DNA of 35,575 bases, from positions 1 through 35,575 of the forward strand of contig JAFGLT010000044.1 of the NCBI GenBank assembly GCA_016927895.1, written 5' to 3'. The notes beneath the pieces were generated by a model. That model did no database searches, was not told where the DNA came from, and worked only from the letters and a program-made list of their open reading frames with translations. This DNA is from Candidatus Bathyarchaeota archaeon. GTDB taxonomy: Archaea; Thermoproteota; Bathyarchaeia; Bathyarchaeales; Bathycorpusculaceae. Shown piece after piece: positions 8,090 through 15,496 of this stretch (position 1 is the stretch's first letter; every line of letters begins with the position of its first letter). A program made the translations under genes and the position numbers.

Positions 8090-8599
8090 GTGACTGTATC
8101 AACACAACAACAAAAAAGCAAAAAAAACACCTCCCCACACACTTTAATAACACCGCAAAGAACAAAAAATGAGGGAAAAGACATACCCAAACAATTAACA
8201 ATTTTCTCAGATGGCGGCGCAAGAGGAAACCCTGGACCAGCAGCCATAGGATTCTTAATCCTCTCTGAAACTGGACAGGTTTTGACCGCAAAGTCGCGTT
8301 ACTTGGGCTCCCGCACGAACAATCAAGCTGAATACGAAGCGATAATAGCGGCACTTGAATCTGCAGTAGCTCTTCACGCCGATGAAGTCACCTGTCACCT
8401 CGACAGTCAACTAGTCGTCAAGCAAGTAACCGGAGAGTACCGCGTGAAAAACGCGGAGTTGAGGAAATTGTGGAGAAAAGTTCAAGAATTAACTAGAAGC
8501 TTCAAAAAATCCAGCTTCATAAGCGTACCCAGAACAAACAGCCAAATCCAAAAAGCGGATTCACTCGTCAACAAAGCATTAGATGCGCAACTCTGCTAG
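8090..8599 (+). CDS. rnhA: Ribonuclease HI family protein
   Basis: This protein should hydrolyse RNA in RNA/DNA hybrids. The RNase H fold starts at about residue 35 with LTIFSDGGARGNPGPAA. The four presumed metal-binding acids are Asp41 (SDGG), Glu81 (NNQAEYEA), Asp105 (HLDSQL) and Asp157 (KADSLVNKAL). This layout matches the shorter archaeal/bacterial RNase HI group with the final VPR..N..AD signature. About 34 N-terminal residues are Lys/Gln/Thr-rich and low in complexity; there is no later in-frame ATG, GTG or TTG before the domain, and the TATA box position supports the GTG at 8090. The extension may be a flexible nucleic-acid-binding tail. Confidence 0.88.
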   Translation: MTVSTQQQKSKKNTSPHTLITPQRTKNEGKDIPKQLTIFSDGGARGNPGPAAIGFLILSETGQVLTAKSRYLGSRTNNQAEYEAIIAALESAVALHADEVTCHLDSQLVVKQVTGEYRVKNAELRKLWRKVQELTRSFKKSSFISVPRTNSQIQKADSLVNKALDAQLC

Positions 8600-8677
8600 C
8601 GCAATGCCGGAAAAAAGCAATAGCTGAAGGCAACACTTGATTTAGAATCTCTTAGTCTTACATGAAAAACAGGCAAG

Positions 8678-8854
8678 TTACCGAGTCTTCTTCACATATT
8701 GTGTATCGGAACAGGCAACTTGGATTTCAATGTCTTCGTCTACTAGGTGGGCTGTTCCGTCTGGGCAGTAGACTTTCTCGCCTTTACCGACCTTACTATA
8801 GCGTTTGCTACAAGCCTTAAATTGAGAACAACCATCACAATCTCGTGACAACAC
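8678..8854 (-). CDS. 58-residue Cys-rich (zinc-ribbon-like) protein
   Basis: A short minus-strand frame encodes 58 residues and fills most of the 420-base gap between rnhA and the next gene. It begins with GTG at 8854 (an in-frame stop lies two codons upstream) and reads LSRDCDGCSQFKAC near the N-terminus, then KVYCPDG and QVACSD. The five cysteines at 6, 9, 15, 30 and 48, with C-x2-C-x5-C spacing, suggest metal binding. Composition is soluble and protein-like, rich in Lys, Asp and Glu. A TATA-like CATAAAAG lies upstream on the minus strand near 8897-8904. Function is unknown; it might bind zinc or an iron-sulphur cluster. The alternative is a chance frame, but the clean composition and full use of the gap argue against that. 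Confidence 0.55.
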   Translation of the reverse strand: MLSRDCDGCSQFKACSKRYSKVGKGEKVYCPDGTAHLVDEDIEIQVACSDTQYVKKTR

Positions 8855-9021
8855 TTCTCATCATCCCTTTTTTGAATGAGGTTAGTTCAACTTGCTTTTA
8901 TGTTTAGTTTCCTATCAATCTGTATTGTGTATATTAAATGGAGATACTGATTTAATGAGGGCTTTTTCTATTTCACGGTATTGAACACGTTTAAAAGAAA
9001 AAAGCGGCTCTTGATGCATGT

Positions 9022-9654
9022 TCACTTTCTTCGCCTAACAATCAACGCCAACAAAACCGTAATTATCACTGCCACCCCGATCAAGAGCGTGTAAAAAACA
9101 GCAGGGTCCAACCCCAGCAGTTGAGGCTGCCAAATGTTTGTCCTATCGACTATGGTGTTCATTGTATACTCTGGGAACTGTGAGTTTCCTTCAACAAGAA
9201 CGCCTGTGGCTTTGTCCCAGTAATACGTTGTTTCTGAAGTGGATGCGTGCGCAACTGTTCGTGTGGCACCAGCGTAAGTTCTCTCTTCAACGCTACTTAT
9301 GGTTATGTCACCCACGTTTTTGTCGAAGAAAGTGTCCCCGATGTCCAAGTTTGCAGGAATAATGAAGTCGTCTCCAAGCTGCCCCGTCTCCAAATTCAAA
9401 GTGATAGTCATGGTTTCCCTTGTTCCATTTGAATACTCCACTGTGATTTCAACACTGACGCTTTTTCCTTGAACATCCTTAATTTCCATCCTAGCCCACG
9501 TTACGTCGTGCCCCTCAGCAGGAGTTCCCGTGAATTCTACGTGATATTCTATCCAATCGCCAGTTTTCACACCCACAAAAACCTCAGCTAAAACGGTACC
9601 CAAACCAACAAGAACCGTGAACAAGATAATTGTTAAGCAAAGTTTCCTATTCAT
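9022..9654 (-). CDS. Secreted membrane-anchored beta-rich protein of archaeal type
   Basis: The 210-residue protein has a signal peptide (about 4-23), an extracellular domain and a C-terminal membrane segment (about 184-206) ending in VRRRK. The ectodomain opens with GVKTGDWIEYHVEFTGTP and continues with IPANLDIGDTFFD, ERTYAGATRTV and YYWDKATGVLVEG. This pattern, with its repeated K-TGDW and YWDK-TG landmarks, is one I recognise from secreted archaeal proteins of unknown role. The ATG at 9654 is followed directly by the signal peptide, so the start is secure. It lies 97 bases downstream of the DnaJ/Mrr membrane gene on the same strand and may be cotranscribed. Confidence 0.68.
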   Translation of the reverse strand: MNRKLCLTIILFTVLVGLGTVLAEVFVGVKTGDWIEYHVEFTGTPAEGHDVTWARMEIKDVQGKSVSVEITVEYSNGTRETMTITLNLETGQLGDDFIIPANLDIGDTFFDKNVGDITISSVEERTYAGATRTVAHASTSETTYYWDKATGVLVEGNSQFPEYTMNTIVDRTNIWQPQLLGLDPAVFYTLLIGVAVIITVLLALIVRRRK

Positions 9655-9751
9655 AGCACACCAAAACTACAGCTACTTTCTCGTTTTTAAGACTTTTAAA
9701 ATATTCAGAGAAAGAATTAGAAAAAACGTGCTACAAAGCCATTGGCGCTGT

Positions 9752-10810
9752 TCATAACGGTCTATTCCTGCTTTCTATTAGCTCCCTAACCGTCACCATT
9801 TCTAAGTCAAACCCGTAGCTCATTTTAGCTCGGACTCGCCCTCTGATTGCATCAGCGCCAAAACTGAAGGCAACAAGTGTCCCATTTTTAGCATTGCGCC
9901 GTCCCATTGCAGCCGCGAATTTTTCAATTACTTCTCTGCCGACCCCATCTTCCTGTCTTATCGAGACAGGCTGACCTCCAAGCGTGTACCCGTCTATCCC
10001 CATGCGAACGTCGCTTTGTGAAGCTGATTTGCCGTCCATTCTTTTAAGAACCCAATTTTGAAATTCACTGGGCGGCATTTTTTTAAGGTCTTCTTCCTTT
10101 ACACCCCGTTTCTTCACTACTACAAATGCGGTTATGGCGACCCCTGCAACCACGGCAACAGCAACCAAACCGTATGTGGTTCCGCCGATATCTAGAGCCT
10201 CGTTCTGTTCGCCGCCCTCTACTCCAGTACCACCACAATCTGGACATTCTATGTATCCGGTTCCATCACAGTGCGGGCATTCTATTGTAGCTGGTGCTAA
10301 GCCTGTTCCGTCGCAGTATGGACAAGGAACGTCGTCAGTTTCGAGGGTTATGCTGGTCGAGAATACTTGTTGCTCTTCAAGCGTTTTGTAGTCTTCAGAT
10401 GAAATGCCGCTTATAGTTAAAGAAACCTGGGTATTCTCGTTTGCGGGAAACAGAGTACGCGACGAGGTGCCAGTATACGTTTTGCTTTCGACTTCTACCG
10501 CTGCGGTAACCGTTCCGAAAATGTTAACGGATTCTTCATTTTCGTAACCGACCTGCACCGATATTTTACCATCATTCAGATGGGAAGACCTGCTCTTTTG
10601 AATGATTAAGGGATTCAACGTTCCAGACCCGTCGCAGTGCTCACACACAGCACCTTCTTCCACTGTTCTTTCACCAGTACCGTCGCAGTAAGGGCACTCT
10701 ATCTCGCCCGTTCCATCACATCTTGGACACACCGCCATAGTTAGAGCGACACTCAAGGCTGAACAAAGAAGGAACACAATGAACGCATCCATCAGTGATT
10801 TATTATTCAT
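9752..10810 (-). CDS. Membrane protein: DnaJ-type CxxCxGxG ectodomain fused to cytoplasmic Mrr-like domain
   Basis: The architecture is unusual. A signal peptide (about 5-26) leads into three CxxC(D)GTG/GSG zinc repeats (C28-C31, C39-C42, C56-C59), then a beta-rich spacer of about 100 residues, three more repeats (C163-C166, C178-C181, C189-C192), a membrane helix (about 213-232) with KKRG after it, and a C-terminal domain of about 115 residues. That last domain reads FQNWVLKRMDG, MGIDGYTLGGQPVSIRQEDGVG and GTLVAFSFGADA, the pattern of restriction-endonuclease-like (Mrr_cat) domains. The usual Glu/Gln-x-Lys is not clearly present (SIRQ), so catalysis is doubtful. The predicted topology puts the zinc repeats outside and the Mrr-like domain inside. 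The start ATG has GGGGGATGAGG upstream. A half-operator GTCAAGAAAC lies about 115 bases upstream (10924-10933, minus strand). Function is unknown. Confidence 0.7.
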   Translation of the reverse strand: MNNKSLMDAFIVFLLCSALSVALTMAVCPRCDGTGEIECPYCDGTGERTVEEGAVCEHCDGSGTLNPLIIQKSRSSHLNDGKISVQVGYENEESVNIFGTVTAAVEVESKTYTGTSSRTLFPANENTQVSLTISGISSEDYKTLEEQQVFSTSITLETDDVPCPYCDGTGLAPATIECPHCDGTGYIECPDCGGTGVEGGEQNEALDIGGTTYGLVAVAVVAGVAITAFVVVKKRGVKEEDLKKMPPSEFQNWVLKRMDGKSASQSDVRMGIDGYTLGGQPVSIRQEDGVGREVIEKFAAAMGRRNAKNGTLVAFSFGADAIRGRVRAKMSYGFDLEMVTVRELIESRNRPL

Positions 10811-11132
10811 GAATCCTCATCCCCCTGAGAACTTTCAAATGATTTCTTTCTTGTTGCATAGACGTTAACTCTCAAACGCCTACTCCTCCCCAATCGCGCT
10901 AATTCAACAAAGCGATTATCTATGTTTCTTGACTTAAAAAACTTCGTAAAAAAACGCGTTTGCCAGCCTGCTGTAATAGGATAATCGGAGAAAATGTTTT
11001 GATTCTTTCAGTGAAAAACACGCATTTATCTCGGGACCAAAAAGCAAAAGAACGGTTGGGTACATGCGATTGCTGAAAGAAACTCCTGCGGAATTTTCTG
11101 AAGCCTTAAAGCCGTGTTAGATAGACTTTAAC
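10811..11132. other. Intergenic region with a half-site of the surface regulon operator
   Basis: No gene is supported. GTCAAGAAAC, the left ten bases of the surface-protein operator, occurs on the minus strand at 10924-10933, but the mirror half is missing. An 18-codon frame (ATG at 11064) ends at a TAG and is not called. Confidence 0.35.
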
Positions 11133-11152
11133 AGAAACTTTACTAACAAAAA

Positions 11153-11185
11153 AGGGTGCTGTAAAGTTTCTTTTTGTAACACCCT
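11153..11185 (-). terminator. Hairpin plus T-run after the coiled-coil gene
   Basis: Read on the minus strand, AGGGTG (11185-11180) can pair with CACCCT (11158-11153), followed immediately by a run of six T. This is the expected place and form for a transcription end of the gene stopping at 11208. A competing 11-bp inverted repeat overlaps it (AGAAACTTTAC at 11133-11143 and GTAAAGTTTCT at 11161-11171). Confidence 0.5.
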
Positions 11186-11207
11186 ATGGAGCTCAAGTAG
11201 GTATTGT

Positions 11208-11639
11208 TTAGTAGAAAAGCTCTTGGCTTTCTTGTTCTTGTTCTGCCTCGGTGTTTTCGGGTATCTCTTGTTCGTTGTCAAGAGCCATTACCCTGATAGT
11301 GTCCTCGTCTTGACCTTGTTCCTCTTCAGGAGCAGAGTTTGTCTCTGTAATGGATTCCTGAGTCTCAGTGTTTTCACTTGCAGTTGTGTCTTGTTCGATT
11401 GGGGTGCCCGTTGCCAACTGCTCCAACCGTGTTTCCAAGTTGGCGATTCTGGATGCTAACTCGCTTATAGTTTGTCTTTTTGCAGCGTTTTCGTTTTTTA
11501 ACTCTTGAATCGCTAGTTTTTCGTTGAGTATTCTGGAGCGCGTCTCCAGTTGCTTTAACTCTTCGTCTAAAGCACGTGATTCTTCTTCTAGGCGTATTTT
11601 TTCGTTGTGTAATTGTTCCATTTCGAGCGGTGTACTCAC
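11208..11639 (-). CDS. Coiled-coil protein with acidic, low-complexity tail
   Basis: The 143-residue soluble protein is not recognised as a family. Residues 5-77 show heptad-like spacing of Leu/Ile (EQLHNEKIRLEEESRALDEE, then ELASRIANLETRLEQL) and should form a long coiled coil. Residues 78-143 are Glu/Gln/Thr-rich and likely disordered, ending in ELFY. The GTG start at 11639 has GGGTGA about five bases upstream on the minus strand. The gene is divergent from the chemotaxis operon across about 370 bases and ends at a hairpin terminator. A scaffolding role is possible but not shown. Confidence 0.6.
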   Translation of the reverse strand: MSTPLEMEQLHNEKIRLEEESRALDEELKQLETRSRILNEKLAIQELKNENAAKRQTISELASRIANLETRLEQLATGTPIEQDTTASENTETQESITETNSAPEEEQGQDEDTIRVMALDNEQEIPENTEAEQEQESQELFY

Positions 11640-12013
11640 CTATTTCACCCAACATAAGCGTAGTAATTGCAGGATAATTTGTTTATGAAAAGGGAATCTG
11701 TATTGGGGGTTCAATTGTTGAGAACGGTTTATGTATACTGATTTTGGGTCTGTTTTGTTTTCGGTTTTTGTGTTTTGCTGCGGGTGTAACTGTGGTTAGA
11801 TTTGAAAGCTGTTGGTTTAGGAGGTTTGTCAATTTTTTTGTTGTGGTATGTGCACGGGATTATTTTTTGGTGTTTTTTCTCGTGAAATTTTTAGTTGTTG
11901 TTTTTGTTTTTTAGCTGGTGTTCACTGCTAGGATGCGGAATCGTGTATATTAATACATAATATTTTTATATCTAGAATCCAACTTTAAGGAGAGCATATG
12001 TGAGGCAAAAAAT
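11640..12013. promoter_or_regulatory. Divergent intergenic region and chemotaxis operon promoter
   Basis: The stretch is strikingly T-rich on the plus strand (about 11690-11900). Near its end, 11945-11972 is almost pure A/T (ATATTAATAC, then ATTTTTATAT) and holds one or two candidate TATA boxes for cheY. AAGGAG at 11987-11992 stands before ATG-TGA (11998-12003), a start codon followed at once by a stop; the real cheY ATG at 12014 uses GTGAGG at 12000-12005. Confidence 0.45.
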
Positions 12014-12382
12014 ATGGGAACCGTTCTCGTAGTGGATGATGCAAAATTCATGAGAGCAGTACTCACAAAAATTATCGCGCAATCTGGCCACGAAGTGGTA
12101 GCAGAGGCATGCAACGGCGACGAAGCCATACAACAATTCCAACAAGCAAAACCCGATTTAGTCCTAATGGACATAGTCATGCCACCAGGAACAAGAGCCA
12201 AAGACGGAATCGAAGCTCTCAAGCAAATAGTTTTAGCAAACCCAACAGCGAAAATCGTAATGGTCAGTTCTTATGGCCAACAAGCACTAATAGCTGAAGC
12301 CCTAAAAGCCGGAGCCAAAGACTTCATTGTGAAACCGTTCCAACCTCAAAAAGTGATGGAAGCCCTTGCCAAGTATTGCTGA
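12014..12382 (+). CDS. cheY: Chemotaxis response regulator CheY
   Basis: CheY receives a phosphate from CheA and carries the signal to the motility motor or another output. The 122-residue protein is a lone receiver domain: the acidic pair Asp8-Asp9, phosphoacceptor Asp53 (LVLMDIVMP), Ser85 in VMVSSYG at the switch position and Lys107 in IVKPF are all present. The MPPGTRAKDG loop after the phosphorylation site is slightly longer than in enteric CheY. There is no output domain. It heads the operon and overlaps the upstream in-frame extension of cheD. Which motor it serves cannot be told, because no archaellum genes are in the window. Confidence 0.93.
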   Translation: MGTVLVVDDAKFMRAVLTKIIAQSGHEVVAEACNGDEAIQQFQQAKPDLVLMDIVMPPGTRAKDGIEALKQIVLANPTAKIVMVSSYGQQALIAEALKAGAKDFIVKPFQPQKVMEALAKYC

Positions 12383-12392
12383 GGAGCAGCCA

Positions 12393-13022
12393 TTGCCAAC
12401 TAACCTGTTAGATTCACGAAATATAGAGGTAGAGGAACCCGTTTCCTTAGTCGACATCGTGGAACTGCAAAGACTGAGCACACAACTTAACGCACGAGCA
12501 CAAATCGCCGCAAAGTGCACAGCATACCCTCAAGGTAAACCAAACATCGAAGAGGTGCGGGTAGCCATGGCGGAAATGAAAGTCGGAAGCAAACCAATCG
12601 AGCTAGTTACAAACGTTGGATCCTGTGTAGCAATTTGCCTATACGATTCAACTAATAAGTGTGGGGGGTTAGCTCACATCATGCTTCCAAACTCCGCCAT
12701 CGCACCTCAAAACTTTCCTCCATGCAAATTTGCCGACACTGCCATCCCAGCGCTAGTAAAATCTTTACGGGAAACCACCAGAAAAGAAGCGCATTTATCT
12801 GCCAAAATAGCAGGCGGCGCCAATATATTCAAGTTTGAAAACAACGATGGCCCAACAATCGGCGAAAAAAACGTTGAGGCTGTCAAAATGGCTTTGAACG
12901 CCAACAAAATCAAGTTAGTTGCCAAGGATGTTGGAGGGTCCTATGGACGCAGAATCAACTTCAGCATTAGGAGCGGCGTTGTAACTATTCGACGTTCCAA
13001 CGGAGAGATTGAGCACCTATGA
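12393..13022 (+). CDS. cheD: Chemoreceptor glutamine deamidase CheD
   Basis: CheD deamidates receptor glutamines and, bound to CheC, stimulates CheC phosphatase activity. The family core begins at about residue 60 (209-residue reading) with MAEMKVGSKP and contains NVGSCVAICLYD with the presumed nucleophile Cys78 and GLAHIMLPNS with His95, 17 residues later as in known CheD. The conserved Thr is five rather than six residues before the Cys. IAGGAN, NVEAV and DVGGSYGRRINF follow. The N-terminal extension of about 55 residues is not part of the usual domain. I chose TTG at 12393 with GGAG upstream; TTG at 12366, inside cheY, is in frame and also possible. The stop overlaps the cheC start (ATGA). 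Confidence 0.9.
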   Translation: MPTNLLDSRNIEVEEPVSLVDIVELQRLSTQLNARAQIAAKCTAYPQGKPNIEEVRVAMAEMKVGSKPIELVTNVGSCVAICLYDSTNKCGGLAHIMLPNSAIAPQNFPPCKFADTAIPALVKSLRETTRKEAHLSAKIAGGANIFKFENNDGPTIGEKNVEAVKMALNANKIKLVAKDVGGSYGRRINFSIRSGVVTIRRSNGEIEHL

Positions 13023-13744
13023 GAAAAAAAAGTAAGAATTCATCAAATAAAGCTGCGGAAAAGAAGGACTTAGAGATGTTTTTGGAGCTCGGCAACATCG
13101 GAGCGGGGCACGCTGCAACTTCATTGTCTGAGATTCTTCAGCAACAAGTAGATATTGATATTCCGCGAGTCGGCACTATCCCACCTGATATGCTGCCTAA
13201 GTTTTATCAAAGTAACAATATGCCAGCAACTGCAGTTTATATCCATCTTATGGGAGAATTAGAGTGCCACTTCCTATTCATTTTCGAACTGCCTGAATTA
13301 AGAGAAATTACATCCCTCATGACAAGAAGCATCTCCCAGAAAGAATGTGAATCTTCTATGGAGTCATCCGCAATAGAAGAACTTGGCAATATTCTAATAG
13401 GGTCATTTCTCACCGCGATTTCTGACTTCACAGGCCTCAACCTTATTTCAACACCTCCTATGCTTATAGGAGCTCCCTTCGACGCTATAATCAACGAGTT
13501 CATGGTGAAATTAGCTTCAGACTCTGGAGACGCATTAGTTTTTGACACATGCTTCAGACGTACAGGCGACTACTATGCACCTACGCAACTTATGATATTT
13601 CCGAGCCCTGAACTGAGAGAGCTACTGATACGGAAATCAAACGAAATCATAGAGGATGAAAAAAGTGACAATGTTGAACTAATCTGTGCTGAAAACTTGA
13701 CCGAACCTGACGACGTAGCAAAATCGCAGGAGACATCAAATTAA
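13019..13744 (+). CDS. cheC: CheY-P phosphatase CheC (intact motifs)
   Basis: CheC removes phosphate from CheY-P and is controlled through binding CheD. Both active-site repeats are intact: LELGNIGAGHAATSLSE (Glu23, Asn26) and IEELGNILIGSFLTAISD (Glu121, Asn124), so it should have two working centres. A tail of about 35 residues after the CheC fold is acidic and variable. Translation is probably coupled to cheD through the overlapping ATGA at 13019-13022. A paralogue follows 14 bases after the stop. Confidence 0.92.
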   Translation: MRKKSKNSSNKAAEKKDLEMFLELGNIGAGHAATSLSEILQQQVDIDIPRVGTIPPDMLPKFYQSNNMPATAVYIHLMGELECHFLFIFELPELREITSLMTRSISQKECESSMESSAIEELGNILIGSFLTAISDFTGLNLISTPPMLIGAPFDAIINEFMVKLASDSGDALVFDTCFRRTGDYYAPTQLMIFPSPELRELLIRKSNEIIEDEKSDNVELICAENLTEPDDVAKSQETSN

Positions 13745-13758
13745 TTTGGTGAACGATA

Positions 13759-14442
13759 ATGGTCGGAAAAGCTACAACCATAAAAACCGTTAACGCCAAA
13801 GGAAACTTTAGCGATCTTGAAATACTTCTAGAAATTGGAAGCATGGGCGCTGGGCACGCGACTACTACCCTCTCACAGATGGTGGGTGAACCAATTAAAA
13901 TTGAAGTTCCGCGAGTACATATTGTTGAGCCACATCTGGTTCCTAGAATTTATTCAAAGCACGACACGACCGTCGCGGCTGTTTTCCTGAAGATGAGGGG
14001 GGCTGCAGACTGCGATCTTATGCTGAGTTTTGAGGAGGAAGAATCCAAGAAAATCGCTGAGTTAATGATAAACTCTGTAGAAAAAGAAGTCACGCGCGAA
14101 ATGGAGTTATCTGCTATGGAAGAACTTGGGTCTATAGTATTGTGTTCCTTCCTCAACGCCATGGCAGATTTCACATTGACTAAACTTATGGCAACGCCGC
14201 CAGAGATAATTATTGATTCATTTGACGCAATCATCGACGAACTTCTAATTCAACAAGCGCTCTGCTCAGAAGTTGCAGTAATTTTTGACGCGCGCTTCAA
14301 ACGGCGCAACAGCTCAACAGAAGGTTTTCTCATAACGTTTCCCAGTTACAGTCTTCAAAGAATGCTTGTTGAAAAAGGAAAGGAATGGTTGGGCAATGAA
14401 CTTTCCGTAGAAAAAGACACGCTGCCGCCTTTAATGGGGTGA
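13759..14442 (+). CDS. CheC paralogue lacking both catalytic asparagines
   Basis: The fold is clearly CheC (227 residues), but the key Asn in each active-site repeat is replaced by Ser: LEIGSMGAGHATTTLSQ (Glu25, Ser28) and MEELGSIVLCSFLNAMAD (Glu122, Ser125). In characterised CheC proteins the Glu/Asn pairs are needed for CheY-P hydrolysis, so this copy is probably weak or inactive as a phosphatase. It may instead bind CheD, CheY or the first CheC. The GHAT and D-FT segments are conserved, so it is not decaying. The ATG at 13759 has a nearby GGTGAACG upstream. It is the fourth gene of the operon, 32 bases before cheR. Confidence 0.85.
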   Translation: MVGKATTIKTVNAKGNFSDLEILLEIGSMGAGHATTTLSQMVGEPIKIEVPRVHIVEPHLVPRIYSKHDTTVAAVFLKMRGAADCDLMLSFEEEESKKIAELMINSVEKEVTREMELSAMEELGSIVLCSFLNAMADFTLTKLMATPPEIIIDSFDAIIDELLIQQALCSEVAVIFDARFKRRNSSTEGFLITFPSYSLQRMLVEKGKEWLGNELSVEKDTLPPLMG

Positions 14443-14474
14443 ATTGAGAAAACGTAAGACATGAATGTGAGAGA

Positions 14475-15434
14475 ATGAAAAACGCACAAGTCAAGCAAAA
14501 CACAGGGAAATCGGGTGAGATGATTTCGGTTGAGGACTTCCTAGAGGATGTAGCCTACCAAAAAATGAAAAAGTTACTGCATGAAAAAGTTGGGCTTGAC
14601 TTTAATGGTTACCGCGAAGAATATCTCAAAAGACGATTTTCAATTCGATTGAGGGCGACGGGCACCAACACTTACAGACTGTATGTACGGTACCTGCAGA
14701 AAAACCCCGATGAGTATAATCGGGTTATCGACAATTTGGTAATTAACTACACTACTTTTTTCAGAGACAAAGACGTTTACGGGTACCTTGAAAAAATCGT
14801 TCTCCCAAGACTTTTCAGGTCTAATAAAGTTAGAATCTGGAGCGCAGGATGCGCGACAGGAGAAGAACCTTACTCGTTGTCAATTTTGGTTCACAAAGTG
14901 CTTGGTAAAAAGCGGGCAAATTATGATGTTAAAATTTTAGCCTCAGACATAGACGAAAACGCTCTAGGTAAAGCTGCAAAGGCTGAGTACAGTAGAAAAC
15001 AACTGAATGGTATGAGAGACTCTTTAATCGCTGAGTATTTTTCGACTAACGGCGAGTCATATCAGGTGAAAGATTTTGTTAAGCAACTGGTTAGCTTTGA
15101 AAGCCATGATTTGATGAAGCCCTCTTTACGTAAAGGCTTTGATCTGATACTGTGTAGGAATGTTATGATATTTTTCTCACGGGAAAGCCAGCAGAAAATT
15201 CACATGCACTTTTACAATACGCTTCGAGAAGGTGGGTACCTTGTGATTGGCAAAGCTGAAGTGCTAAGCGGTCAGCTAAGTCAGCAACTCTTGTGTGATA
15301 ATGTTAACTGCCGAGTTTACCAAAAGTCGTTTAAAGATGGCTACAACAGGTCACCCAGTGAGTTGAGTGTAACGAATGGATACACACTTAACCTAAATAA
15401 TTCATCTGGAGGTCAATGTTTAGTTGCACATTAA
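14475..15434 (+). CDS. cheR: Chemoreceptor methyltransferase CheR
   Basis: CheR transfers methyl groups from S-adenosylmethionine to receptor glutamates in adaptation. The N-terminal helical domain (about 20-88) contains YLKRRFSIRLRATG. NYTTFFRD (91-98) precedes the Rossmann core, which has the SAM-binding IWSAGCATGEEPYSL (121-135), ILASDIDENAL and LILCRNVMIFF. GEAEVL-like GKAEVLSG follows near the end. About 45 C-terminal residues after the core are Asn/Ser-rich and variable. No CheB methylesterase is in this cluster, so reversal of methylation must be encoded elsewhere or be absent. GTGAG precedes the ATG. Confidence 0.93.
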   Translation: MKNAQVKQNTGKSGEMISVEDFLEDVAYQKMKKLLHEKVGLDFNGYREEYLKRRFSIRLRATGTNTYRLYVRYLQKNPDEYNRVIDNLVINYTTFFRDKDVYGYLEKIVLPRLFRSNKVRIWSAGCATGEEPYSLSILVHKVLGKKRANYDVKILASDIDENALGKAAKAEYSRKQLNGMRDSLIAEYFSTNGESYQVKDFVKQLVSFESHDLMKPSLRKGFDLILCRNVMIFFSRESQQKIHMHFYNTLREGGYLVIGKAEVLSGQLSQQLLCDNVNCRVYQKSFKDGYNRSPSELSVTNGYTLNLNNSSGGQCLVAH

Positions 15435-15496
15435 GCTCGAATACGCCTGGAAGAGCAGCACGGGCTCTATAAAGAAAAATGGGTGGTTACTTGCCA

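Noticed and set aside
8038-8247. Upstream extension of the winged-helix gene by 70 codons
   Set aside because: It overlaps the start of RNase HI, is rich in Phe/Cys in a non-protein-like way, and the ATG at 8037 has a good ribosome binding site.
11064-11120. An 18-codon frame (MRLLKETPAEFSEALKPC) upstream of the overlapping hairpins, resembling a leader peptide
   Set aside because: There is no plus-strand gene directly downstream for it to control, so attenuation makes no sense here; too short to support as a gene.
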